From an uncultured Dehalococcoidia bacterium (GTDB lineage: Bacteria > Chloroflexota > Dehalococcoidia > Lucifugimonadales > CATOSD01), in assembly GCA_951812395.1 (NCBI GenBank), contig CATOSD010000002.1, positions 672,442 through 736,441 of the forward strand: DNA of 64,000 bases, given 5' to 3'. Shown here piece after piece: positions 34,180 through 42,444 of this stretch. The position numbers and the translations under genes were made by a program. The notes under the pieces were generated by a model that made no database searches, was not told the DNA's origin, and saw only the letters and a list, made by a program, of their open reading frames with translations. The first letter of the stretch is position 1; the number at the start of each line of letters is the position of its first letter.

Positions 34180-34295
34180 ATTTCGCACGCCCGTGCGTAT
34201 ATGGGCGCTTTACGTCTTGGTTAGCTTCCGTTGGGGCCGATGAAGCCTCGTTTCTGTGTTAGAATAGTTGACTGAATCCCCCGTGAGAGGCCCGC

Positions 34296-35189
34296 ATGAA
34301 ATTCACCAAGATGCACGGCGCCGGCAACGACTACGTGTTCGTAGACGGCAGAGACGGCGAGCGCGACTGGCCTGCGCTGTCCATCGCCATGAGCGACCGG
34401 CACCTGGGCGTAGGCTCGGACGGCGTGATAGTGCTCCAGAGCGCCGACGATGCCGACATCCGCATGTCCATGTTCAACGCCGACGGCTCCCAAGGCGAGA
34501 TGTGCGGCAACGGCATCCGGTGCTTCGTGCGATTCGCCATCGACAACGGCGCGGTGCCCGCCGACAGGTCGCCCATCACCGTCGAGACTCTCGCAGGCGT
34601 GCTCGAAGTCGCTCCCGGATGGGACGGCGACGAGTTGACTCACGCCAGCGTGAGCATGGGCGAGCCAATACTGGAACCTGCCAAGGTCCCGGTATCAGCG
34701 CCAGGCGCCGGCCCGGTGCTGGACTATCCGCTCACGGTTTGGGGATGCTCCTTCAACCTCACGTTCGTATCGATGGGCAACCCACACGCCGTCGCCTTCA
34801 TCGACGAGCCTGTGGACGAGGTGCCGCTGCATGAGCTAGGGCCTCTGGTCGAAAACCACCCCATCTTCCCGAACCGCGTGAACTTCGAGATAGTCAACGT
34901 GGTCAGCGAAACGGCCCTGACCGCCCGCGTCTGGGAGCGCGGATCGGGTCTCACCCGGGCCTGCGGCACCGGCGCCTGCGCCATCGCGGTCGCGGCGCGC
35001 CTGCACGGCCTGACCGGCGACGATGCGCACCCCCATCCTGGCCTTCCCCCTGCGAGGGGGAAGGGACAGAAGGAATGGGTCACCGTGGCGCTCCCTGGCG
35101 GCGAGCTGACCGTTCGCTGGCCCGGACACGGCGAAGTCATTCTCAACGGCCCCGTCGCCAAGGTGTACGAAGGCACGTGGCCCGGCTAG
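34296..35189 (+). CDS. dapF: Diaminopimelate epimerase with in-frame repeat insertion
   Basis: The 297-residue enzyme interconverts LL- and meso-diaminopimelate. Motifs: KFTKMHGAGNDYVFVDG, DGSQGEMCGNGIRCFVRF (first catalytic Cys), VSMGNPHAVAF, and GSGLTRACGTGACAIAVAA (second catalytic Cys). Between the ACGTG helix and the VTVALPGGELTVRW strands lies HPHPGLPPARGKGQ, which is the direct translation of a dispersed hairpin repeat (35028-35071). The insertion keeps frame and falls in a surface loop position, so the enzyme could stay active. The partner dapL follows. Confidence 0.93.
   Translation: MKFTKMHGAGNDYVFVDGRDGERDWPALSIAMSDRHLGVGSDGVIVLQSADDADIRMSMFNADGSQGEMCGNGIRCFVRFAIDNGAVPADRSPITVETLAGVLEVAPGWDGDELTHASVSMGEPILEPAKVPVSAPGAGPVLDYPLTVWGCSFNLTFVSMGNPHAVAFIDEPVDEVPLHELGPLVENHPIFPNRVNFEIVNVVSETALTARVWERGSGLTRACGTGACAIAVAARLHGLTGDDAHPHPGLPPARGKGQKEWVTVALPGGELTVRWPGHGEVILNGPVAKVYEGTWPG
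35028..35071 (+). repeat. Dispersed hairpin repeat, copy 5, inside dapF
   Basis: GCACCCCCATCCTGGCC is followed by TTCCCCC-TGCGA-GGGGGAA and GGGACAG. It is nearly identical to copy 2 at 16791-16834 but encodes about 15 residues of DapF. Confidence 0.9.
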
Positions 35190-35204
35190 GCCCACAATCG
35201 CGAC

Positions 35205-35276
35205 CAAATGCACAACCAAAGCACACCCCATCCTAACCTTCCCCCTGCCCAAATGCACAACCAGTGGGAAGGGAGT
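35205..35276 (+). repeat. Hybrid dispersed repeat, copy 6, with 14-bp duplication in the loop
   Basis: The CACCCCATCCTAACCTTCCCCCTG half is present at 35222-35247, but the loop holds CAAATGCACAACCA, an exact duplicate of 35205-35218 just upstream. The right arm GGGAAGGG follows. It lies between dapF and dapL. Confidence 0.7.
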
Positions 35277-35291
35277 AACCGGAGGCTGCCA

Positions 35292-36470
35292 GTGAAGCTC
35301 GCCAGACGTCTAGACAGGATACCGCCGTACCTCTTTGTCGAGATTAGCCGCAAGATCGCTGCGAAGAAGGCGCAGGGTATCGAGGTCATCAGCTTTGGCA
35401 TAGGCGATCCGGACATACCGACGCCTCCCCACGTCGTCGAACGCCTCCGCGAGACCGCCCTGGACGCGCCGAATCACCGCTACCCTGAGACCGACGGTCT
35501 GCCCGAATTCCGGCAGGCCGCCGCCGACTGGTACCAGCGTCGATTCGGCATCTCGCTGAACGCCGACAATGAGGTGCTGTCCCTCATCGGCGCGAAGGAG
35601 GGCATTGGCCACGCCGCGCTCTGCTTCCTGGACCCGGGCGACGTCGCGCTGGTGCCCGACCCCGGCTATCCCGTATACTCCGTGGGCACCTGGTTCGCGG
35701 GCGGCGAGTGCCACTGGATGCCTCTGCAGGAGGAGAACGGCTGGCTGCCCGACCTGGAGGCCATACCGGAGGAAGTGGCGCGGGCGGCCAAGGTGATGTG
35801 GCTAAACTATCCGAACAACCCGACCGGTGCGATTGCCGAGGCCGACTACTTCCGGCAGGTGGTGGAGTTCGCGTCGCGCTACGACATTGCCGTGCTGCAC
35901 GACGCCTCGTACACCGAGGTCGCGTTCGACGGCTACAAGCCCTCCAGCTTCCTGCAGACGCCGGGCGCGATGGAAGTGGGCATGGAGTTTCACTCGCTGT
36001 CTAAGAGCTACAACATGACCGGTTGGCGGCTGGGCGTCGCGGCCGGCAACGCCGACATGATCGACGCGCTGATGGTCGTAAAGTCGAACCTGGACTCGGG
36101 CGTGCCCCAAGCCATCCAGTACATGGGCATCGAGGCACTGAAGGATCCGCTCGACGCGATCGACGAGCGAAACGCCATCTACCAGCGGCGCAGGGACCGC
36201 GTAGTCGAAACGCTGCGCGACATCGGCCTGCACGTCGACCCGCCCAAAGCGGGCCTTTACGTGTGGGCGCGTATCCCGCACGGCTACACGTCTGCCCAGG
36301 TAGCCGAGTCGCTTCTCGAGCAGTGCGACATCGTCGTCACGCCCGGGAACGGCTACGGCGCCTACGGCGAGGGCTACATCCGGCTGACGCTTACGATTGA
36401 CGACGAGGATATGGAGCGGGGCCTTCAGCGCCTGGCAGACTGGAAACTTCCCCCGCCCGAAGGGAGCTAG
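35292..36470 (+). CDS. dapL: LL-diaminopimelate aminotransferase (DapL-type)
   Basis: The 392-residue class I aminotransferase is very close to DapL: RLDRIPPYLFVEISRKIAAKKAQGIEVISFGIGDPDIPTP, YPETDGLPEFRQAAA, PDPGYPVYSVGT, LNYPNNPTGA and the PLP lysine in HSLSKSYNMTGWRLG. DapL makes LL-DAP from tetrahydrodipicolinate in one step. Adjacency to dapF supports this over a general aspartate aminotransferase. The start is GTG 35292 with CGGAGG 7 bases upstream. The longer reading from 35208 would translate the repeat and is rejected. Confidence 0.9.
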   Translation: MKLARRLDRIPPYLFVEISRKIAAKKAQGIEVISFGIGDPDIPTPPHVVERLRETALDAPNHRYPETDGLPEFRQAAADWYQRRFGISLNADNEVLSLIGAKEGIGHAALCFLDPGDVALVPDPGYPVYSVGTWFAGGECHWMPLQEENGWLPDLEAIPEEVARAAKVMWLNYPNNPTGAIAEADYFRQVVEFASRYDIAVLHDASYTEVAFDGYKPSSFLQTPGAMEVGMEFHSLSKSYNMTGWRLGVAAGNADMIDALMVVKSNLDSGVPQAIQYMGIEALKDPLDAIDERNAIYQRRRDRVVETLRDIGLHVDPPKAGLYVWARIPHGYTSAQVAESLLEQCDIVVTPGNGYGAYGEGYIRLTLTIDDEDMERGLQRLADWKLPPPEGS

Positions 36471-36473
36471 GCC

Positions 36474-37712
36474 ATACCGAACAGGACCGTTGAAACAAGG
36501 CGTCGGCGCGAACGGGCGCTGCTGGTGGGCGTGCAGTTGAAGTCCCGCCAAAGGCCGCTCTGGTCGCTTGAAGAGTCGCTCAACGAGCTTGGCGACCTCG
36601 CGGTCAGCGCTGGCGCGCACGTCGTTGGCAGGATGACGCAGCGGCCGGCCAAGCCCGCCAACACGTACCTTGGCAAGGGCAAGCTGGAAGAGCTGCTACG
36701 CCTGGTGCAGCACCGCGAAATCGCAACCGTCATCTGTGACGACGAGCTGACGCCAACTCAGCAACGCAACCTTGAGAACGCGCTGGACGGCGAACGCAAG
36801 GTCATCGACCGCACGGCCCTCATCCTCGATGTCTTCTCGCAAAGGGCGCGCACCAGGGAGGGCCGCCTGCAGGTCGAGTTGGCGCAGCACGAGTACCTGA
36901 TGCCTAGGCTCGCTGGACAATGGTCGCACCTTGAGCGGCTCGGCGGCGGTATCGGCACCCGCGGACCGGGCGAAACCCAGATAGAGACCGACCGTAGACT
37001 CGTGCGCGACCGCATCCTGCGGCTGAAGAAGAGCCTGGACGAGGTCAGGCGCCACCGCGGCGCCTATCGAGCCCGCCGCCGCGAGATGCAACTCCCGGTG
37101 GCCTCGCTGGTCGGATACACCAACGCCGGCAAGAGCACGCTGCTGAACAGCCTCACCGGCGCCGGCGTGCTCGCCGAGGACCGCCTGTTCTCCACCCTCG
37201 ACCCGGTGACACGAAAGGTGCGGCTGCCCTCGGGTCGGACGGTCCTGGTCTCCGACACCGTCGGGTTCATCCAGAAGTTGCCCACGTCACTGGTGGCCGC
37301 GTTCCGGGCCACGCTCGAGGAAATCGAGGAATCGAGCCTGATAATCCACGTCCTGGATATCACCCGGCCCAGCGCCGCAGAGCAGGCCCACGTCGTCACC
37401 GAAATACTCGATGACATGGGACTGACGAACCGGCCGCAGATCCTGGTGCTGAACAAGATCGACCTACTCGATGCCTCCGACGGTCCGCAAGACGGCGAGA
37501 ACGGCGCGGACCGTGGTCCTGTCGATCTCGCCCGGCTGCCGCGTCTAGACGCTGCGTCGCTTAAGTCCGAGCTCCTGGAAGGTCTCATCGATGAGGACGA
37601 CAGGGTTGTCTTTGCATCGGCGCTGACCGGCGATGGCGCGCCGCGGCTGCTCTCGGAGATCGACGACGTGCTGCAACACTCCGAAACCACGGCCGCCGCA
37701 CCGAGCGCCTGA
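36474..37712 (+). CDS. hflX: Ribosome-associated GTPase HflX, possible ATA start
   Basis: The roughly 412-residue protein has the HflX N-terminal domain (ALLVGVQLK, SLEESLNELGDLAVSAGA, NTYLGKGKLEEL) and a glycine-rich linker GGGIGTRGPGETQIETDRR. The G domain follows: VGYTNAGKSTLLNSL, DTVGFIQKLP, LNKIDLL and SALTG-type loops. HflX splits stalled ribosomes. The N-terminal homology extends upstream of GTG 36525, but no ATG/GTG/TTG exists there. An ATA at 36474 with AGGGAG 7 bases upstream is in frame just after the dapL stop. If ATA is not used, the protein starts at 36525 (395 aa). Confidence 0.88.
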   Translation: MPNRTVETRRRRERALLVGVQLKSRQRPLWSLEESLNELGDLAVSAGAHVVGRMTQRPAKPANTYLGKGKLEELLRLVQHREIATVICDDELTPTQQRNLENALDGERKVIDRTALILDVFSQRARTREGRLQVELAQHEYLMPRLAGQWSHLERLGGGIGTRGPGETQIETDRRLVRDRILRLKKSLDEVRRHRGAYRARRREMQLPVASLVGYTNAGKSTLLNSLTGAGVLAEDRLFSTLDPVTRKVRLPSGRTVLVSDTVGFIQKLPTSLVAAFRATLEEIEESSLIIHVLDITRPSAAEQAHVVTEILDDMGLTNRPQILVLNKIDLLDASDGPQDGENGADRGPVDLARLPRLDAASLKSELLEGLIDEDDRVVFASALTGDGAPRLLSEIDDVLQHSETTAAAPSA

Positions 37713-37970
37713 CGGGTCCCGGGGACGGAGTAGGGGGGACTGGAGGGCCCCGGAGGGGCCATGGTGCGATGTTCGCACTATAATTGTTATGTAAACTACA
37801 GCTACCACAGGAACCACAAAGTTGCTTTACATAACATACCAGTCCCGTTTTGACCCTCATTTCCAAAAAGTGGCGACAAGGCCCGGCGACGATTCCAGAC
37901 GCCGGCCGTTCGAACCGGAGCCGGCTTTAGCCGCGCCCCGGTCCGCCGGCTAGTCCCGAACTCCCCTCAA
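37713..37970. other. Regulatory-looking intergenic region upstream of MFS gene
   Basis: An AT-rich patch holds a perfect 15-bp palindrome GTGCGA-TGT-TCGCAC (37764-37778) directly followed by TATAAT (37779-37784). A 10-bp inverted repeat follows, GTTATGTAAA (37786-37795) and TTTACATAAC (37826-37835), separated by 30 bp. No convincing -35 box precedes the TATAAT. The remainder to 37970 shows no feature. Confidence 0.5.
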
Positions 37971-39248
37971 GTGGCCATCCCACCTAGGCTCTCCTCCTTC
38001 CGCCTCGTCCGGGCACCCGCACTCGCCTACCGCGACATGCGGCTGTTGGCGGCGGCTGGCGCGTTCGACGGCGTCGGCTTCCTGGGCGAACACCTCGTGC
38101 TGGGCTGGCTCATGCTGGAGCTGACCGACTCGGCATTCATGGTCGGAGCTGCCCTCGGAATTCGCATGGCCCCGGCCTTCTTCCTCGGCGCGGTCGCCGG
38201 CGCCCTGGCCGACATCGTGGACCGCCGGCTGGCGATGATCCTCATCAATGGACCTCTCGCGGCCACTGCCGCCATCGCGGGCGCGCTGTACCACTTCGAC
38301 GTCTTAGAGGCGTGGCACCTCTTCGTACTGGCCGCGGTGGGCGGCTCCATGCCGCCGCTCAAGATGACGCTCCAGCAGAGCTACGTCGCGGACGTGGTAG
38401 GCCTGCCGAATCTGCTGAACGGCATCGCCTTCCTCAACATCGGAACCAGGGGCGGCGGCTTCGTGGGTTCGTTCCTGCTGGGATTCGTGCTGGAGCGCCT
38501 TGGCGCGGACTACGCCTATTTCACAATGGCCTCCACCTACCTCATGACGGCGGGTATCCTTGTGTTCACGCGCGGCCCAGCGGACGCCGAAGGCGGCGGC
38601 GACAGGCCGCCCCGGGCGCCGCGCGCCGCCGGTCTGGCCGGCGCGCTTGGCGAGGTGGCGGGCAACGTGGCCCGCCTTGCCGCGGAGCTGAGGCGCAACC
38701 GGCTGCTCCTGACGCTCGCCATCACCACCATGATCATCGAATTTGCGGGGTTCTCCCACTTCTCGCTGTATCCCAGCCTCGCGCGGGACGTGCTCGGTGT
38801 CGGTCCCCAAGAGTTGGGCTACATGAACGCGGCGCGCTCGCTCGGAGGAGTTCTCGCCGTGGTGGTGGTAGCGGCCATAGGAGTGCAGAGCCGCCGGGGA
38901 CTCAGCTACATGGCCACCATTCTCGTGTTCGGACTCGGCGTGGTGTTGCTGGCGTTCATCGGCAACTTCTGGCTCGCGCTGGTCGCCATAGCCGTGGTGT
39001 GTGGCATGGCGTCGCTGCAGGACGTCTACTCGCAGAGCATGATGCTGACCATCGTGCCCTCCGAGCTGAGAGGCCGCGCGGCGGGCGCGTGGGTGGTGGC
39101 CACGGGAACCGGACCCCTTGGAAGCCTGCAAATCGGAGCTCTTGCCTCTTCGACTACCATTGCCTTCGCACTGGGCGCGAACGGGGCCGTCCTCGTGGTG
39201 CTGGCGGTCCTAGGGCTTGCGTTTCTGCCCAACCTGCGACGCCTGTAG
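37971..39248 (+). CDS. MFS transporter (MFS_3-like exporter)
   Basis: The 425-residue membrane protein has about 12 hydrophobic segments. It opens with ALAYRDMRLLAAAGAFDGVGFLGEHLVLGWLMLELT and has the TM2-TM3 loop with GALADIVDRRL. The second half has TIVPSELRGRAAGAWVVATGTGPLG near TM10-11, typical of EntS/MFS_3 exporters. Substrate is unknown. The start is GTG 37971. It is convergent with the TIR-like gene, 14 bp apart. Confidence 0.85.
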   Translation: MAIPPRLSSFRLVRAPALAYRDMRLLAAAGAFDGVGFLGEHLVLGWLMLELTDSAFMVGAALGIRMAPAFFLGAVAGALADIVDRRLAMILINGPLAATAAIAGALYHFDVLEAWHLFVLAAVGGSMPPLKMTLQQSYVADVVGLPNLLNGIAFLNIGTRGGGFVGSFLLGFVLERLGADYAYFTMASTYLMTAGILVFTRGPADAEGGGDRPPRAPRAAGLAGALGEVAGNVARLAAELRRNRLLLTLAITTMIIEFAGFSHFSLYPSLARDVLGVGPQELGYMNAARSLGGVLAVVVVAAIGVQSRRGLSYMATILVFGLGVVLLAFIGNFWLALVAIAVVCGMASLQDVYSQSMMLTIVPSELRGRAAGAWVVATGTGPLGSLQIGALASSTTIAFALGANGAVLVVLAVLGLAFLPNLRRL

Positions 39249-39262
39249 GCAGTCCGGGGCAG

Positions 39263-40327
39263 CTAGGTGACCACTCTTATGACCCCCGCGTCCCTCAGTG
39301 ACATGAGCAGCCCCAGTCCTACGTCTTCGGGGCGATTACGGCTGTAGGCAATGGTCTCCAGACCCATGAACGGGCTGTAGCTTTCCGTATCGTTCTCGCA
39401 CAGCACCACCACCTTCTTGCGGTAGAGCGCCGACGCGGCGCCTACGTGGAACAGCATTCTGTCCGGCCCGCGGTCGGGCGGCTCCTCCGTAAGCACCATA
39501 ATGGCCGAGTTGCAGCTCAGCATCGCCTCCGAGACCTTAGTTGACACCGGCTGCGGGCTGTCCGGCTCATCCTCGGCCGAGCAATACGGAATGCCAAACT
39601 CCTGGAGAAGTTCTTTGATAAAGTCCACAACCTCGGTCTCGGCCTGGTAGCCCAAGTACACTTTGCCCGGCGGCGAGAGCCTGGCGTCTCGCTCCGGCTC
39701 GGTGGGGCGCCACCCTACCCTAACGGCGGATGGGGCCGCGTCGCTCGATGGCTGAGGCTCGGAAGCCGCCACCGCGCTGCTGAGGTTCACGCCGAGAACA
39801 CCGGAAGCGTCCACACCAAGGATACCCACGAACTCGCCGTTGGCCCTGATAAGCTCGATGCATTCCGCGGAAATAGAGGGGTCGATGCCCCACTCCCGTT
39901 CCAAGACGTTGCGCGAGAAATCGTCCCTGGGCAGCGGCTGGCCGTCCAGCCCTTCGTAGAATCCCCCGAAAACTTCCGGATTGCAGGCCGCGTCCAGCAA
40001 CGCGCGGCGGCGCTCCTCCTCGGACCTCGGAGAGACTGCGGCCTCCCCCAGGGTAGTCAAGCTGATCGCCTCGTCGTTCACCCCGCCCTCGGTCAGTCCG
40101 TACTTTACGGACGACGTGAGCTTCATCCGGAACGCGCTGCTGCCCCTTGTGGTGCCCATCGCCGCCGCGAGACGGTCGGGCGCGAATGGCTGGCCCCCGT
40201 TGGCCTCGCGTATCGTCTCGGCGGCCGCCAGGGTGTCCTGCAGGCTGTGAGTCGGGTACGGCCGCCTGATGAGCAGCCTCTTGGGCCGCCGACCGGCGCC
40301 CCCGCTCGCGGCAAGTCTCTGCGTCAT
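39263..40327 (-). CDS. TIR-like nucleotide-binding protein with N-terminal helical domain
   Basis: The 354-residue protein has two parts. Residues about 20-165 resemble a winged-helix DUF5343-type module (SLQDTLAAAETI, SSVKYGLTEGGVNDEAISLTTLGEAAV, FGGFYEGLDGQPLPRDDFSRNVLEREWGI). After a Ser/Ala/Pro linker, residues about 225-350 form a TIR/Cap12-like fold: KVYLGYQAETEVVDFIKELLQEFGIPY, a STKVSEAMLSCNSAIMVLTEE strand-helix unit, MLFHVGAASALYRKKVVVLCEN and a C-terminal helix. Such domains often cleave NAD in antiviral or cell-death pathways; the catalytic Glu cannot be assigned with certainty. ATG 40327 has GGGGAG 8 bases upstream; GTG 40336 is an alternative. Function is inferred. Confidence 0.6.
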   Translation of the reverse strand: MTQRLAASGGAGRRPKRLLIRRPYPTHSLQDTLAAAETIREANGGQPFAPDRLAAAMGTTRGSSAFRMKLTSSVKYGLTEGGVNDEAISLTTLGEAAVSPRSEEERRRALLDAACNPEVFGGFYEGLDGQPLPRDDFSRNVLEREWGIDPSISAECIELIRANGEFVGILGVDASGVLGVNLSSAVAASEPQPSSDAAPSAVRVGWRPTEPERDARLSPPGKVYLGYQAETEVVDFIKELLQEFGIPYCSAEDEPDSPQPVSTKVSEAMLSCNSAIMVLTEEPPDRGPDRMLFHVGAASALYRKKVVVLCENDTESYSPFMGLETIAYSRNRPEDVGLGLLMSLRDAGVIRVVT

Positions 40328-40348
40328 TTCACGCACTCCCCAGAAAAG

Positions 40349-40466
40349 TATTTCAGCAGTATTTCAGACAATTCAGGGTTCAGAAATACTAGCACGATCG
40401 CGCCAGGCCGTAAAGCTGTTTCAGGTCGATTTCAGGATTCTATCCGGTCGTGCAGGTGCAGAAATA
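40349..40466. promoter_or_regulatory. Helically phased TTTCAG motif array upstream of TIR-like gene
   Basis: TATTTCAG occurs at 40349-40356 and 40360-40367, 11 bp apart, followed by ATTCAG at 40371-40376. TTTCAG occurs again at 40419-40424 and 40430-40435, also 11 bp apart. The mirror form CAGAAATA occurs at 40381-40388 and 40459-40466. The array lies just upstream of the minus-strand TIR-like gene and looks like a multi-site operator. Confidence 0.55.
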
Positions 40467-40678
40467 CGAACGAGACTGTCCGGCCGGCTGTCAGGAAACC
40501 GAAGTCACGTGCTGAAGTCGCACACCCGCGTCCCGGCGGCCGCACTGCCGCTGGCATTGGCCGCGCGCGCAGCCTCCACATTTCCGGCACAATTCGATGC
40601 CCGCTTTCGGCCCCAAATGTCCGGCCTGACGCCGCCGTGCTATCATGTATTGAAGCACTCTACACGCAGGTGAACGAA

Positions 40679-41977
40679 TTGACACACAGACCGCGAGGGT
40701 TCCGATGGACGACGGCCATCGCCGTCACCTGGATGTTTGCCATCCTCGTGGCGTGCGGCGGCGATACCGCGGCCACTCCCGCCCCGGAGCCCTCCCCTTC
40801 CGCGCTGCCGACGTCCGGCAGCGACCAGCCGGTCGCTCCGGAGGTCATACAACTGGATGAGCCTCTGGACGCGCCGTCCGAGGTGCCCGAGGAGCTGCTG
40901 GCGGTTTGGGAGGCGTGGGCGCTGCTCGCGCGCGAGCATATCGACCGCGAGAACCTGGACCCGGCCGAGGCCACTGAAGAGGCCATTCGTGGCGTCATCG
41001 AGACCCTGGGCGACCCCCACACTCATTACGTCGCGCCCGAAGAGTTCGACATACAGAGCCAGGACCTGCAGGGAGAGTTCGAGGGCATCGGCGCCAGCGT
41101 GTCGATGCGGCTGGACGGCAACCTTGTCGTGGTCGCCCCTATCGCGGGCAGCCCGGCGGAAGCCGCGGGAGTCCGTCCCGGCGACATCATCCTAGAGATC
41201 GACGGCGTCAGCGTCGAAGGGATGAGCCTGTTGGGCGCTGTGAACAAGATCAGGGGCCAGCGCGGCACGAAGGTCACCATCCTGGTGCGCCACCTGGGAG
41301 CCATTGACCCCGTTGCAATCGAGATTGTTAGGGGCATTATTCCCCTGGAAAGCGTGCTACTCCGTAGCGAGCCGGGGGACAGGATAGCGCACATCCGCGT
41401 TACGGAGTTCTTCGCGGACACGCCCGACGACCTGTCCACCATGCTGCTTCAGGTCATGTCGAGCGGCGCCAAGGGCGTCATCCTAGACTTGCGTGACAAT
41501 CCAGGCGGACTGTTGAGCTCCGTGGTCAACGTCGTCAATCTGTTTCTCGACGCCAACAAGCTCAGCGACGGCGCCCTTGTAACCTACGAGATCGACTCCA
41601 GCGGCAAACGCACCAACTTCCAGGTGCAACCGGGTGGCGTAGCCGCTGAGATTCCGCTAGTGATCCTCGCGAACGAGTTCAGCGCCAGCGCGACCGAGAT
41701 TCTCGCCGGCGCGCTCCAGGACCACGGCAGGGCCCAGGTCGTCGGAGCCACAACCTACGGCAAGGGCAGCGTCAACATTCTGCGCCGGCTCAGCAACGGC
41801 GGTGGCCTCATTATAACCTTCGCCCGCTGGTACACGCCGGACGGACGCGTGATCGAGGAGCAGGGCATCACGCCGGACTTCGAGGTCACGTCCAGGGACC
41901 GCCAGACCGCGGAGACTATGCAGCTCGAGAAGGCCAGAGAGGTCATGGAGTCGAAACTGGAGGACCAGGGCCTATAG
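40679..41977 (+). CDS. S41 C-terminal processing protease, lipoprotein form
   Basis: The 432-residue protein has an N-terminal signal with lipobox ILVACGG, a Pro/Ser/Ala-rich tether and an N-terminal helical domain with the GDPHTHYV motif. Next are a PDZ domain (APIAGSPAEAAGVRPGDIILEIDGV) and the peptidase core. The Ser-Lys dyad is visible in NEFSASATEILAGAL and ATTYGKGSV. CtpA-type proteases trim or degrade envelope proteins. The start is TTG 40679, with AGGTGA 5 bases upstream; longer readings run through the operator region and are rejected. smpB follows 11 bp downstream. Confidence 0.9.
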   Translation: MTHRPRGFRWTTAIAVTWMFAILVACGGDTAATPAPEPSPSALPTSGSDQPVAPEVIQLDEPLDAPSEVPEELLAVWEAWALLAREHIDRENLDPAEATEEAIRGVIETLGDPHTHYVAPEEFDIQSQDLQGEFEGIGASVSMRLDGNLVVVAPIAGSPAEAAGVRPGDIILEIDGVSVEGMSLLGAVNKIRGQRGTKVTILVRHLGAIDPVAIEIVRGIIPLESVLLRSEPGDRIAHIRVTEFFADTPDDLSTMLLQVMSSGAKGVILDLRDNPGGLLSSVVNVVNLFLDANKLSDGALVTYEIDSSGKRTNFQVQPGGVAAEIPLVILANEFSASATEILAGALQDHGRAQVVGATTYGKGSVNILRRLSNGGGLIITFARWYTPDGRVIEEQGITPDFEVTSRDRQTAETMQLEKAREVMESKLEDQGL

Positions 41978-41988
41978 CAGGGCGCACC

Positions 41989-42444
41989 ATGAGCCAGTAC
42001 AGAACGATAGCCACTAACAGACGGGCGAGGCATGACTACGACATCCTCGACACGTTCGAGGCCGGAATCGTGCTGACCGGCACGGAGATCAAGTCCCTGC
42101 GCGCGAACCGCGCCAACATCGGAGATTCCTACGCCAAGCCGGAAGCAGGCGAGCTCTGGCTGCACAACCTGCACATATCGCACTACGACGCGGGCAACGC
42201 GGCCAACCACGACCCTACCCGCCCGCGCAAGCTGCTGCTGCACAAGATGCAGATCAGGCGGCTGAGCAGGGACGTTTCCGAGAAGGGCTTCACACTGGTG
42301 CCCCTCCGCGTCTACCTGAAGCGGCACCTCGCCAAGGTCGAGCTCGCTCTGGCGAAGGGACGCCGCCGCCACGACAAGCGCCGCGCCATCATCGACCGCT
42401 ACCGGGAACAGGAGGCGCGCGAAGCGATCGGCAACCGGCGCTAG
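41989..42444 (+). CDS. smpB: SsrA-binding protein SmpB
   Basis: The 151-residue protein has the SmpB motifs ATNRRARHDYDILDTFEAGIVLTGTEIKSLR, IGDSYAKPEAGELWLHNLHISHYDAGN, RPRKLLLHKMQIRRL and the C-terminal KLLLHK-to-RHDKR tail. It delivers tmRNA to stalled ribosomes. The tmRNA gene is not found beside it. It lies 11 bp after the S41 protease and may be cotranscribed. Confidence 0.96.
   Translation: MSQYRTIATNRRARHDYDILDTFEAGIVLTGTEIKSLRANRANIGDSYAKPEAGELWLHNLHISHYDAGNAANHDPTRPRKLLLHKMQIRRLSRDVSEKGFTLVPLRVYLKRHLAKVELALAKGRRRHDKRRAIIDRYREQEAREAIGNRR

Noticed and set aside
35208-35291. N-terminal extension of DapL from ATG 35208
   Set aside because: It would translate the dispersed repeat; GTG 35292 has a good ribosome site and matches family length.
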